NCBI GenBank assembly: GCA_030765055.1 | Contig: CM060950.1 | Location: 274,361,540 to 274,425,539 of the forward strand | From: Mantis religiosa | Taxonomy: Eukaryota > Arthropoda > Insecta > Mantodea > Mantidae | DNA: 64,000 nt | Direction: 5' to 3' | Shown: piece after piece, positions 33,435 to 43,519 of the stretch | How the letters are laid out: each line of letters opens with the position of its first letter | Numbering within the stretch: the stretch's first letter is position 1 | Made by a program: the position numbers and the translations under genes | Notes under the pieces: generated by a model | What the model was told of the DNA's origin: nothing | Seen by the model: only the letters and a program-made list of their open reading frames with translations | Databases searched by the model: none

Positions 33435-34367
33435 AGGCCACTAGGTGTTCGCCGGCGTCCCTCAGCTGATCTTCTGTCTCCGGCGTAGCGGACACTCCTC
33501 GTTCTCGACGTCGGGATAGATACTACCTTGGCCGCCTCCATCCTTAATGCCGCTGTCAGCGCCTCGTGGATGGTTTTATATTCGCCGAGCATTAGGCGCT
33601 GACGAATCTCCGTGTCCCGTACCCCGTCGACAAAGTTGTAGGCGGCTTCCCGGGATACGAACTCCAGTGGCAGGTCAACCAAGGCCTTGCCAGCTAGCTG
33701 CTCAATCGCTATGGCGAACTCCTGCAGCGTCTCCCCCGGCTGCTGTGACCTTGCCTTTAGTTGGCTGCGGTACGCTGCGGCTAAGCGGTGGTTCCCGAAA
33801 CGATTCTCCAGGGCCTCCCAGATGTCCTTGGGCGCCGCCGTTGTCTGCACCGCGTTTAGGACTTCCGCGGTCCGTCCCTGTAGGCTGGCTATTAGCTGTG
33901 TGGCCTCCTCCTCCGGTGACCATCTGTTGTGCTTGGCCACTGTGTCGAACTGGCGGCGGAAGACCTCAAATGTTGACGCGCCGTCATATTTCGGCGGTTT
34001 GACGCGCGCAGATGTGTCGCGTCCCGGCGCGTCGGCCTTCAAATCCTTCAGTTTCCTGCCGACGACGTCCTCTACTATGGCGTTCAGGGACTTGACGCTG
34101 GTGTCGGCCTTTCCCTCCAGGTCGTCAACGCGGCTCGCCAGGTCCTGACGCGCTCGTCCACTTGGCCCATCCGCTTGCCCAGCTCCGTCACGTTATCCCT
34201 CACGCCGGCCAACTGTTCTTCAAACCATTCGCTGCCCTCATTTCTGTGGTCAATTCGGTCTTTATTTGTTTCAACTCCGCGGCCAGGTTGTTATTTGCCA
34301 CTTCTGTTTTTGCAGCGAGGTTTTCATTTGCCGTCTTCATTTCTTCCATTTTCTCTAAAATCTTTGC
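33359..34367 (-). pseudogene. gag of deleted gypsy element 1
   Basis: The start is probably MAAALAKILEKMEEM just inside 34390. A heptad-like coiled-coil N-terminus (LAAKTEVANNNLAAELKQI) is followed by a frame break near 34215. The main frame (34042-33359) covers the KPPKYDGASTFEVFRRQFD core, the FVSREAAYNFVDG segment and a zinc knuckle CWGCGQPGHLRRDCP. Gag forms the particle and binds RNA. Confidence 0.88.
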
Positions 34368-34392
34368 CAATGCAGCTGCCATTGTCGTATGT

Positions 34393-34408
34393 TCCACTTC
34401 TGACACCA
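34393..34408 (-). promoter_or_regulatory. primer-binding site, tRNA-Leu type
   Basis: On the minus strand TGGTGTCAGAAGTGGA begins two bases inside the 5' LTR boundary. Animal tRNA-Leu ends ...CCCACTTCTGACACCA (from memory), complementary at 15 of 16 bases. The same site follows the LTR of the element at 43954. Confidence 0.85.
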
Positions 34409-34410
34409 GT

Positions 34411-34652
34411 TGTGACTTTGTGGGTTCGTGAAATAACAAGACAAGGTTACAAACGCAAAAACTACACTTTATTTTCCTAGCAATACACCGTTCACCAATA
34501 CAAAATTGCTATATCACCTCAAAAACTGTTTATTTTCTCAAACACTACCTCAACTGTCTCTCGCTTCCGGTAACGATCGGCCCCGAAGTTTTCCGAATCT
34601 CCACCGGCCATCATTTATTTATCGGCTTCGCGAGTCTACCGCCAGGGTGACA
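34411..34652 (-). repeat. 5' LTR of deleted gypsy element 1
   Basis: Near-identical partner of 31994-32235. It ends GGTGACA followed by the ATAT duplication. Confidence 0.92.
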
Positions 34653-34656
34653 ATAT

Positions 34657-34970
34657 TGTAAATCTAATCTATCCAACACCTATAATCAATAACCTAATGC
34701 TATCAAATAGTTTGAACTATAAAAATATCTCTTTTTAAACTAGTAATAAATGTAAAGAAATGTGTATAAGCAGCTAGCTGCTTCATTCACTTGTTGCACT
34801 GTCGCCTGGCACTATACACTTAGGGTTTTTCTGCCAATTGTGTTCTAATTGTACATTCAAACACAACATAGCATTACAAACAAAGTAAAATCCTAGTGGA
34901 AAATATTACCATTCACTCATATCGTCCATAACAAATCTACAGGTAAATCGAGCTTGTTATATGAGGCACT
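34657..34970. other. non-coding stretch
   Basis: No gene or repeat recognised. Confidence 0.4.
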
Positions 34971-34984
34971 GAACTTAGGTAATA

Positions 34985-35333
34985 ATAATAATATAATAAA
35001 CCATAGCGCGACAGCCCTTAGAGGGCCAAGTCCTGCCAACCCGACTGCCGGCCTCACGCCCACTTGCGCATGGCAGAGGTGGACGATCATCCAACCGATA
35101 AGGGGAGGAGATGTGGTCAGCATCTCGGCATCCCCCAGCCGGAATGTTGGTTTTCGTGACCAGGGCCGCCTACCTAGCGTAAGCTCCTCACTTTCCTCAC
35201 GATGCTGAGTGGGCACCAGTCCTATACCCGGGACCTAAAATCCCCACCACTTGGGTGGGATCGAACCCAGGCCGCTTTCCTTGGCCAGGGACCAAGGTAT
35301 GCTGCCCTAGCCCGCTACGCCACGGCGCAGGAC
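34985..35333 (-). mobile_element. tRNA-derived SINE with 14-bp duplication, copy 1
   Basis: Flanked by GAACTTAGGTAATA at 34971-34984 and 35334-35347. On the minus strand the head has an A-box-like GTGGCGTAGCGGGCTAGG and B-box GGGTTCGATCCCA. A ~260-bp body and an A/T tail of TTATTAT units at 34985-34999 follow. A second copy lies at 36993-37325. Confidence 0.9.
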
Positions 35334-35347
35334 GAACTTAGGTAATA

Positions 35348-35970
35348 GTTATCTATAATTAAAGGGTAAACAAACTGTGTCTAGTAACCGAAGATCATAA
35401 TATAGGGCCTTAAAGTAGTTGAATTTGACTTTTTACTAGATAAGGTATTAAATTGAGATCTTCCAACTTTGCCTCCATATATCCCTAAAGAATTGGTAGA
35501 CATACTTCTTGATGCGTCTTGACTGCATTTTCTATGAATAAATGGGATGCTGAGTTGTGAATGAAGCTGATTTAGCTGTTGCAGTTAATCACATATCTGT
35601 AAAAGCCTAGCTTGATTTATTCTCTGTCATTAAATTTACTTACTCTGGTGACCAAAATCTGTGAACCAGAATAAACAAATTGTTAAATATCTAAAATAAT
35701 ATAAGCATGGAAATATTAATTGCTCTTACCTTTGTTTTGTTTGTGTTTTGCAAGTCAATGATTACACTGGGCGACAGTAAAAATGTTTCGGGCTTAAAAA
35801 TAGTGAATTTACATGTATTTCCATCTGCTGAATCCAAAAATCACCATAGAAATGATAGATTAGCTCTTGTTTTGAAGATAAAGTGACATTTCATTTTTTT
35901 AGAGTGAAGATTTTAAATATGGGGGAATTTTTTTGGGAGTTGACACACCTGTCAAATAATAAACACAGAT
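35348..35970. other. non-coding stretch
   Basis: No gene supported. A GTAAGA donor-like site near 35728 (minus) could belong to an upstream non-coding exon of the Myb/SANT-like gene, which is speculative. Confidence 0.35.
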
Positions 35971-36426
35971 AAATTTTGGAAATTAAGTGATGCAAAAGTT
36001 AAGGAAGGCATTTTTGTTGGACCACAAATAAAATAACTTGTAAAGAATCCTGCATTTGATCAAATTTTGGAGGGGAAAGAAAAGGAAGCTTGGGAAGCCT
36101 TCAAGGGTGTTCATGGATTTTTAGGCAACAAAAGAGATGACAACTACAAGCATTTGGTGACAGCGCTCCAGCAAAAATACCGTAACCGTGGATGCAGCAT
36201 GTCCCTTAAGATCCACTTTCTCCACTCCCACCTAGACTTTTTCCCTCCTAGTTGTGGAGCTGTTAGGGATGAACATGGGGAGAGATTCCATAAGGACATT
36301 TCTGTTATGGAACAAAGATATCAGGGCTGTTGGAATGAAGTGATACTTGCTGATTACTATTTGTCTTTGTATAGGGATTTTGCGGAACTCCATCACAAGA
36401 GGCAAGCTAGAAGACAAAGTCAATAG
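35971..36426 (+). pseudogene. C-terminus of an unnamed transposon-associated protein
   Basis: Reads DAKVKEGIFVGPQIK, stop, LVKNPAFDQILEGKEKEAW, then GCSMSLKIHFLHSHLDFFPP, VRDEHGERFHKDI, MEQRYQGCWNE and LADYYLSLYRDF before a natural-looking stop. I recognise this HGERFH-containing block as a widespread uncharacterised family in arthropods and cnidarians, but know no function for it. The frame has one internal TAA near 36048. Decayed parts of another copy lie at 43520-43953 and 46177-47021. Confidence 0.72.
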
Positions 36427-36992
36427 ACACCACATGATTCTCTTCAAACACGACTATCTGTGAAGTATTTTTCCAGCAGTTTAGAACTCTTAGCATGTAA
36501 TTACCAGTTAAAAAAATCTAATGCATGTTATGTTCATACACAAAAGTGAAGTGTACGGAATCTTTCTTGAAATAGGGTATACAAGTTTCCTGCACTGTCA
36601 GCACATGATGCCCTGACATCTGAAAATGGTGAATAAAAATAAAATTGGTTACATGCATTTTTATACGTTGACTTCAGTGAGCAAGGTAGACCTTAAGGGT
36701 TTTATAAGAATGAGTAGTGAATATCATTGCTTAAAAATCAGTCATGTTATACTCACTCTCCATAATACTATTGGGCAATTCTTTAATATCTTTTTCATAA
36801 GGTAAATATTCCATAGATAGTATAGATTGAATGTGATGATGATTTACACATATTATTGCCCTACCATAATGCATGTTGCAAAGTTTACTCTTGGAATGTT
36901 GGTGGTTTACAGTTTTCAGTTTTTCCTTACATAATGTGAGATGGAGCAACGCAAAGTGGTAGTGGATACATTATTAAACATGATAATAAATG
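36427..36992. other. non-coding stretch
   Basis: No gene recognised. Confidence 0.4.
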
Positions 36993-37325
36993 ATAAACCC
37001 TGGCGCAACAGCCCTGTTACAGAGCCAAGGCCTACCAATCCGACTGCTGGCCTCACGTCCACTTACGCAAGGTAGAGGTGGGCAATCATCCAACCGATAC
37101 GGGGAGGAGATGTGGTCAGCATCCCCCAGCTGGAACGTTGGTTTTCGTGGCCACCCTGGTCATTTACGTAGTGTAAGCTCTTCCCTTTCCTCATGATGTT
37201 GAGTGGGCACCAGACCTATACCTGGTACTTAAAATCCTCATCCCATGGGTGGGATTGAACCCGGGCTGTTTTCCATGTGCAGGAGCCAAGGCATGCTGCC
37301 TTAGCCTGCTACGCCATGGTGCAGG
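36993..37325 (-). mobile_element. tRNA-derived SINE, copy 2
   Basis: Same family as 34985-35333: A-box-like ATGGCGTAGCAGGCTAAGG and B-box GGGTTCAATCCCA on the minus strand, shared body, and AATAAATGATAAA at the 3' end. A target duplication could not be fixed. Confidence 0.88.
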
Positions 37326-37879
37326 ACATTGATGCATATTCCATAATAGTATGAGGTGCTCAATTTTCCTGGGTATTGCTAACAATAGAAACAAATAAAT
37401 TGTATTAGTTATTGTTGCAGATGGGTGTTCTTATGTGTAGGCGGTCTTGAGGGATAATACCATTTACTGCCTGCTTCAGGCCTACATAACCTATGTAAAC
37501 TTGCTACTTACTACACACCTTGTTGTAATGAGGCTTTTGTTGCATTTGTGTTTTATCTTAGTTCTCATGCATGCTTGCTTGGCATTACACATCTATTGTG
37601 TTTTTTAAATGGGAAGAGTTCTGGACTACAACAAATGAAATGCATTTGTGTGCTCAGCATTGCCACCTCTTGAACCCCCACTCTTTTCATATTTCCCTCT
37701 CTCTTGCACTCTGTCCTAAACCAAAGTGCCAAAGTGGAACCCAAATTGAACTTTCCAAACTTATAATAATGCAGTTGTCAAAATAAAAATTGGAAAAAGC
37801 ATATTCACATGTTTTAATTGCTATAATCATATTTTGTGATTTGTTTTTCTAATCCAATAAAACTGCCAGTGGCCACTTA
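37326..37879. other. non-coding stretch
   Basis: No gene or repeat recognised. Confidence 0.4.
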
Positions 37880-38160
37880 CATCAACAGACAAATCGTCAT
37901 TGTCACTGTCTTCATCGTCTGAGTTTTACAAATTTGATAGTCTCCAAAATCTCATCACGTGCTATTTCTTTGCAAAAGTTGACATCTTGTAGTTTTTTTT
38001 CTCAGTCTTGTGTTACCTTGTCAATTTCTTCATGAATAAGTCGTTTGTCAGTCAATTTAAAAGTATCGTTTCTGCTTGTTTTATTTGCGCCCACACTAAC
38101 TCAATTGGGTTTTACTGGCAGTGTTAGGGGGAAAGCAGATTACCTCGTCTCATTTCATTT
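37880..38160 (-). pseudogene. DDE_3-type transposase C-terminus
   Basis: Minus strand reads LLSP.HCQ.NPIELVWAQIK, matching the RLPPYHC.LNPIELVW signature, then in a shifted frame NDTFKLTDKRLIHEEIDKV and FCKEIARDEILETIKF, then an acidic end NSDDEDSDNDDLSVD. Two stops lie within the signature. Upstream catalytic parts are not readable. Confidence 0.75.
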
Positions 38161-38373
38161 GCAAGTTGATATGCTTTTTCATGGTTTTTAAATTGAACTG
38201 AATAATACTGATGTGAATTATCTAGAGTAGAGGACAAAGCATTCATAAACAAACATATATGACGGTTCACATTGTGTAGATGCAACATTTTATGGGCTGG
38301 CAGGAAGTGTACTGTGTGCCTCTATCTTAAATGTAATACCCAACTTGGCTTCTTCAAAGTAATTCTTTTAGCA
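38161..38373. other. non-coding spacer
   Basis: Nothing identified. It may hold unreadable upstream parts of the DDE_3 relic. Confidence 0.35.
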
Positions 38374-38563
38374 CATCGTGTTAGTTTATATTGCAGTTCT
38401 GAATAGTTGCAAATATGTATACATACATGAATGAATGCATACCAACTATATGTCAATTAACTTACATATCAACTATGTTCATTATAGTTCTTATGCCATG
38501 ATGCATCATTATATATTGGTATTTTATTTGTATTATGAAAACTATTTGAATTAAAAATATGGG
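38374..38563. repeat. dispersed ~190-bp repeat, copy 2
   Basis: Partner of 17176-17362, same orientation. The right boundary at AAATATGGG is shared, after which the sequences diverge. Confidence 0.7.
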
Positions 38564-39007
38564 ACTTTCTGGGTATGCTAGAAACATTACCCCTATCTTC
38601 TTCATCAATCACTTTTTGCAAAATTTGAATTTTTGTCTTAGCGCATATAGTATTTATTTGAGATGGATTCACTTGATACTTGTCACACTCTACTTATGGG
38701 GAATGTGTGTGTGTATTTAATGCTCAGAATTTTATAATAGAATCATTTTTATGGGGAATGTAATATGACAGCACTGCAAGACAATTGGTTGCTGGCCTGG
38801 TAGCGTTCAAGGACAATCACCATCCCATTTGAAAGCCACAGTAGGATGCTCATACTAAACATACCCTATTTAACTTGCAATAAGAGGTTCACTTTTCTAT
38901 TAGAATTCTTTTATTTTTCCATACTTGGAAATAATTCCAAATTATACAGTAACTCGTGTTGTAAATGGCAAGTCTCACAACGTTCAGGTTTTGGTAAGCA
39001 TTCGGAC

Positions 39008-39483
39008 TTGGAACAGGAATTCTTTATCCGCAGTTAATTTCTCTCCATCTTAATCAGCTACACGTTCGGGCACAATTTGGTGCGGGATTTCTATGCTTGA
39101 GATGGAATGCATGTTGACTTTTCGAAGACCCACGTCGAGAAGCCAGATATAGCAGGGTTAATTCGTTGTATTTTGAGTTGTTTCTTGATGATTGTGTTTG
39201 ATTACATAAGAGTCATGAGAATCTTGGTTTCAGGCGTGGTTCGGAATAAAGTTTCGGAGAAGTCAAATTTTGTAACAATTTAATTGTATTATCTGAATTA
39301 CACTTTACTTGAACTTCCTTTCCCAGTCACTTTCAGGATACTTCCAACATATTGATTAATTCTTACTTTGTTATATTTAAAAAGTTCCAACTATTACGTA
39401 AAAGTTCTTGATCCTGCTCCACTATTCATCACACTCTCCATTACAAAACATCTCTCCAGATTATTGATTTTTCGTAACTATCG
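39008..39483 (-). repeat. 3' LTR (partial) of the gag-only element
   Basis: Shares long blocks with 41788-42268, including GGGATTTCTATGCTTGAGATG and TTTCAGGATACTTCCAACAT. It is cut at 39483 where the PLE begins. The outer boundary near 39008 is approximate. Confidence 0.78.
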
Positions 39484-39496
39484 TCTGTTAACAGAC

Positions 39497-40105
39497 TCAA
39501 CGAAGCTAAGAAAATAAAAGAAACCACCACCCTAGAACCTACAGGAGAAAAAGAGAAAAAACTTTTTAAAAAATTCACCTTCCACCCATCAGCCTATAAC
39601 AAATTCCAAAAAATCATCTCAAAACACAACATAACTCTTGCACCTCAAAATAGGTTTAATATCAGAAATTTGTTAAAAGACCCTCCCAAAAATTCAATCA
39701 CTACCAAAGAAAAACCAGGAATCTATGAGATCAAGTGTGAAACTTGCCCTAAAATTTATATAGGAAAAACAAAAAGAAATATTAACATCAGAACTAAAGA
39801 ACATCTAAGAAACATTAAAAATGGTGAAACAGAAAAATCAGCAGTGGCTTTTCATTTTTTGAATACTAGACATGACATCAACTTGGAAACATCTCTAATA
39901 AAATATGTTAATCATCCCATAGACCTTTCCGTATGGGAAAAATCTTCATCAACAAAAATCATCATAGAGTCATGAATTTTGAAACTCCACCACCGGACAT
40001 CTTTGACAAGTACATCACGCCATCTATTGACAAAACGGAGAAAGAGGAAACCACTACAACTTGCACTAGTCGAGTATCAGCTGATGATAGGAGCAAGAGC
40101 TCTTG
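39497..40105 (+). pseudogene. PLE family A GIY-YIG fragment, copy 2
   Basis: From RLNEAKKIKETTTLEPTGEK the frame passes through FTFHPSAYNKFQK and GIYEIKCETCPKIYIGKTKRN (GIY/YIG and CxxC intact) to HPIDLSVWEK. One base is then lost from an A-run near 39943 and the frame shifts, so the FETPP...SADDRSKSS end lies in another frame. Confidence 0.9.
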
Positions 40106-40122
40106 AAACATGTCCTGTGAAT
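40074..40122 (+). ncRNA. hammerhead-ribozyme-like motif, PLE A copy 2
   Basis: CTGATGA 40081-40087, AGGAGC-AAGA-GCTCTT stem II (six pairs, one G-U), GAAA 40105-40108, self-complementary ACATGT and cleavage-type GTC at 40112-40114. CAG/CTG forms the base of stem I. Confidence 0.8.
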
Positions 40123-40298
40123 AAACAGTGTGAGTGAAGCAATGTGTCAATATCTTCTCGATTCACTTTTATGCTATAACAATATAAAAATATTTTTAAC
40201 AACTATTTGTAAACGAACATATATAATTAAAATGAAATAACTGCATTTTAACCAATTTATATACAATTTATATGCAAAGGAATTCTCTGTTTAGTTAT

Positions 40299-41588
40299 TT
40301 ATATTGGGTGATTTGCCCACATAATTAATTTTTCTAGCTGTCCTGTATCAATACTCATAACTTTTGAACAGTCAGTCAGTTGGCTAACCTGATCTTTGCA
40401 AGCATCCAGAACTTGGTAAATCCATCTTTTGTTTTTATGTATATCATAAAGTTGTTTGAAGGTTAGGTTAGTTGTGTGTTCAAATCTTTTACAAAACTTT
40501 AGGAACATTATTTCTTGTGGTGTATCATACATGTGACCACTATAACCTTCATTGTTTATTTGTATTTGTAAGAACATTTTGTGTACATACACATTTTGAC
40601 CTAGACTGTGAAACTGTGTGTGTGAGGACATGTTTTGTGTGTTTCTGTGATAATTAATATCATTATCTGGACTCACAAACTCACTACATTCACTTACTAC
40701 ATCACCAGACTTATGATAATTGCTTAATTCACCTGGTAAGTCACAGTCATTTATATTTCTAATTCTAGGCATTTCTTTCACATTATTTACTTTACTAGCC
40801 TGTAAGGCAATCACAACTTGTGTCAATTTTCCTAAGTTATCCTTCTCTATTTCAAAATTTTCTTTTATCTCCTTAATTTGCAAAATTACTTCTTCTTTCG
40901 CTTTACTTATCTCATCAAGTTGTAACTTTATTTCCTCTTGGTGTGTCTTACTTTCATCATGTTGTAATTGCATTTCAGAACAAATTACATTGATTCTTTG
41001 TTCTCCTTTATCTCCTAATTCTTCTCTTTGTTTTTGCGTTATTTCTGCCTGTTGTATCCTAAATGTTTCTAACTCTTTGTTTAATTCCATTCTTATTTCT
41101 TGTTTCACAATGTCCTGACCTAACCTAGTTTCCTGAATTATTTCTCTTAATTCCATAATTTCCTGTCTATTTTCATTCTTATTCTGTTCTATTGTTTGCA
41201 ATAACCTTTCCATATTCTCTTTACATTCTTTTCTTCCCTCTCTAATTTCTTGTGCTATCTCACCTTTCAATTCCTGTTTTAACTTTTGTGACAAACTAAC
41301 CTCTAAATTACTTACACTTTCTGTCAATTCCTGTCTTAAATTAACATCTAAATTACACATACTTTGTTTCAAATCTTTAATATTGGCTTTATTCTGAGCT
41401 AATTCTTCCCTCAATTCATTTATAGTTTGTTCAAGATCTTGTTTTAATTCTGATTTTACATCTCTCAACATTTTCGTTATCCTTTCTAACATTAACTCGT
41501 TATCTTTACTTAATCCTACATCCTCCCTACTCATTCCTACACCATCACTAGCTTCTCCTTCCACTATTATCTCTTTTCTACTCGCCAT
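40299..41588 (-). CDS. coiled-coil gag-like protein
   Basis: A 429-codon frame from ATG at 41586-41588 (MASRKEIIVEG). The in-frame Met 22 codons earlier is less likely because its sequence is low-complexity. Residues ~25-290 are a long, highly charged coiled coil rich in Glu, Lys, Gln and Leu (KSELKQDLEQTINELREEL and similar). The C-terminal ~120 residues are globular-looking, with FLKFCKRFEHTTNLTFKQLY and WIYQVLDACKDQV. No zinc knuckle, protease or RT is present. Its place between LTRs next to a primer-binding site argues for a gag-type role; a captured host coiled-coil gene is the alternative. The frame is fully open. Confidence 0.65.
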   Translation of the reverse strand: MASRKEIIVEGEASDGVGMSREDVGLSKDNELMLERITKMLRDVKSELKQDLEQTINELREELAQNKANIKDLKQSMCNLDVNLRQELTESVSNLEVSLSQKLKQELKGEIAQEIREGRKECKENMERLLQTIEQNKNENRQEIMELREIIQETRLGQDIVKQEIRMELNKELETFRIQQAEITQKQREELGDKGEQRINVICSEMQLQHDESKTHQEEIKLQLDEISKAKEEVILQIKEIKENFEIEKDNLGKLTQVVIALQASKVNNVKEMPRIRNINDCDLPGELSNYHKSGDVVSECSEFVSPDNDINYHRNTQNMSSHTQFHSLGQNVYVHKMFLQIQINNEGYSGHMYDTPQEIMFLKFCKRFEHTTNLTFKQLYDIHKNKRWIYQVLDACKDQVSQLTDCSKVMSIDTGQLEKLIMWANHPI

Positions 41589-41769
41589 CTTTTTAACTAT
41601 TTTCTGATTTCTTAGCAACATAAATCTACGATTGCTATTTTTTTTTAATTTCACTCACTTTAAACCAGTTTTCTTCTTTCTTCTTTCTTCTCTCTTCTTT
41701 CTCCTTTCCTTTTATATTCCCACGTAGCTGTACGAGGTTTTAATCTCCACTCTTCTTTATCCTATTCAA

Positions 41770-41787
41770 CCACACGTTGCAGCGCCA
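41770..41787 (-). promoter_or_regulatory. putative primer-binding site
   Basis: TGGCGCTGCAACGTGTGG on the minus strand, beginning TGGCGC as tRNA-Lys-type sites do (TGGCGCCCAACGTGGGG). It adjoins the repeat on the gene side. Confidence 0.6.
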
Positions 41788-42545
41788 TTTGGGGCAGGAA
41801 TACTTTATCCGTAGTTATATTTGTCTCCGTCTTCATCAGCCACACGTTCGGGCACAATATGGTGCGGGATTTCTATGCTTGAGATGGAATGCACTTTCAC
41901 TTTTCAAAGACCCACGTCGAGAAGCCAGATATAGCAGGGTTAATTCGTTGTATTTTGAGTTGTTTTTGATGATTGTGTTTGATTAAATAAGAGTCATGAG
42001 TATCTTGGTTTCAGGCGTGGTTTGGAATAAAGTTTCGGAGAAGTCAAATTTTGTAACAATTTAATTGTATTATCTGAATTACACTTTACTTGAACTTCCT
42101 TTCCCAGTCACTTTCAGGATACTTCCAACATATTGATAAATTCTTACTTTGTTATATTTAAAAAGTTCCAACTATTACGTAAAAGTTCTTGATCCTACTC
42201 CACTATTCATCACACTCTCCATTACAAAACATCTCTCTCCAGATTATTGATTTTTCGTAACTATCGTTACTCCTATCTTAATTTTGTGATTGGCCGATTT
42301 AATTCCATGTCACAACATTACGTCGTACAATCTTTACTATGGCCAATCACCAAATTACATATATTTTTACTTATTTAAATTACTAAATAGATTTACATAA
42401 TCATTTTTTTAATAAATTTATAAACTTTTCATACCTCCTCCAAACATAACCCGAAACTAACTAAATAGATTTACATAATCATTTTTTTAATAAATTTATA
42501 AACTTTTCATACCTCCTCCAAACATAACCCGAAACTACTGTTACA
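41788..42545 (-). repeat. 5' LTR of the gag-only element
   Basis: Homology to the left LTR covers 41788-42268. Extension to 42545 is inferred from a TGTAACAG terminus. The extension includes a 78-bp tandem duplication. Confidence 0.6.
42382..42537. repeat. two tandem 78-bp units
   Basis: Units 42382-42459 and 42460-42537 each run ACTAAATAGATTTACATAAT ... CATAACCCGAAACT and are virtually identical, so the duplication is recent. Confidence 0.9.
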
Positions 42546-42932
42546 GACTGATGATAGGAAGAACAAAATTATAACAGGGATAATTAGCGATGAATATAGC
42601 AATAAATTTAAACCAATACACAAAAATGTCCTTGTACTATGCCTATGTTGGCATAAATGACAAATTTGATGAATGCCTCAAAATTTGCTGTTATAATTAG
42701 AAGCAACTTTTTTTTTTAAAAAAAAAAGTAAATTTTTGCATACTATATTACATTAGTGGTAACCCAAACATTAATGCACAATACACAACATGATTGTAAA
42801 ATACAAAAGAGTAATTAATGAAGCAAAAAAGAAAAATATATTGCTCAGTGACTATTGATGAATTCAATAATAAAATTAAAAGTGTTTAATACAATAAAAA
42901 TGGAATCAGATAAAGAATGGAAACTAATACTC
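42546..42932. other. non-coding AT-rich stretch
   Basis: No gene recognised. Confidence 0.4.
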
Positions 42933-43068
42933 TACAAATATAATAATATGTAACCTAAAACTTCACTTATCTTAAAAGAAAATGTTGAAAATTGTCTCAT
43001 CAGTTAATAAGAAATTTGTCATTTTGTTTTAAGATAAGTGAAGTTAAATGTTACACATTATATTTGTA
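42933..43068. repeat. 136-bp foldback (MITE-like) repeat
   Basis: Arms 42933-42976 and 43027-43068 pair over most of their length (TACAAATATAAT...AACTTCACTTATCTTAAAA), with a ~50-bp loop. No coding capacity. Boundaries are set by the end of pairing. Confidence 0.75.
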
Positions 43069-43191
43069 TAGCATTTGTTGCTTCACAGTGACTAGCTTCA
43101 TATTTTACGTATTTAATGGAAACTAATGTTGCTCACATAATTGTTGGAAAAGAAGTCAGTAATTACTGGGAATAGCTAATGCCTATGATAG

Positions 43192-43429
43192 TCAACATGA
43201 AAAATTCAATGCCATGACCAGGATTTGAACCACGGATCTCCTGGTTTTCGTCCAGTAACCTATTGAGCTACCATGGCCAAAGTGCCGTCCTGACACTAAA
43301 TATACGAGTGAAATGGAGAATTTAGTGTCAGGACGGCACTTTGGCCATGGTAGCTCAATGGGTTACTGGACGGAAACCAGGAGATCCGTGGTTCAAATCC
43401 CGGCCATGACATTGAATTTTTCATGTTGA
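43192..43429. repeat. palindrome of tRNA-like sequences
   Basis: Two 110-nt arms (43192-43301 and 43320-43429), almost perfectly complementary, separated by 18 nt. Each arm holds a tRNA-like unit: in the right arm TGGTAGCTCAATGGGTTA (A-box), a CTGG-loop-CCAG stem with GGA in the anticodon position, and GTGGTTCAAATCCC (B-box). The acceptor stem pairs poorly and position 33 is C, so a SINE-like or tRNA-derived inverted pair is more likely than functional tRNA genes. Confidence 0.75.
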
Positions 43430-43519
43430 ATTGAATTTTTCAAAAGCCTTAGCCTATATATGCCTACTGTGAAGAAATGATCAATTTCCATCAATTAACT
43501 AAAATAGCTAATGCCTTTT

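Larger units (their letters stand above)
31994..34652 (-). mobile_element. internally deleted gypsy element 1, both LTRs
   Basis: Two 242-bp LTRs (31994-32235 and 34411-34652), a tRNA-Leu-type primer-binding site, gag, protease, and short remnants of RNase H and integrase. Flanked by the duplication ATAT (31990-31993 and 34653-34656). Reverse transcriptase and the catalytic cores of RNase H and integrase are gone, so it is non-autonomous. Internal coding sequence is close to the pol-bearing element at 25634, but the LTR is a shorter subfamily. Confidence 0.93.
39484..40173 (+). mobile_element. Penelope-like element family A, copy 2
   Basis: Starts abruptly at CTGTTAACAGACTC (5'-truncated) and ends ATTCACTTTTATG like the other family A copies. 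It lies at the inner edge of the left LTR of the gag-only element, with part of that LTR missing, so insertion came with a deletion. No inverted partner or clear target duplication is visible. Confidence 0.85.
39008..42545 (-). mobile_element. gag-only LTR retrotransposon with coiled-coil protein
   Basis: Direct repeats (39008-39483 and 41788-42268) flank a minus-strand gag-like gene. The right copy seems to extend to TGTTACA at 42545, giving a TGTAACAG start on the minus strand; the left copy loses that part where a PLE adjoins it. TGGCGCTGCAACGTGTGG at 41770-41787 (minus) sits inside the right repeat as a likely primer-binding site. No reverse transcriptase, protease or integrase is encoded. 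Confidence 0.75.

Noticed and set aside
43342..43412. Functional tRNA-Ser-like gene
   Set aside because: The acceptor stem has mismatches, position 33 is C, and the unit is one half of a palindrome. A tRNA-derived repeat fits better.
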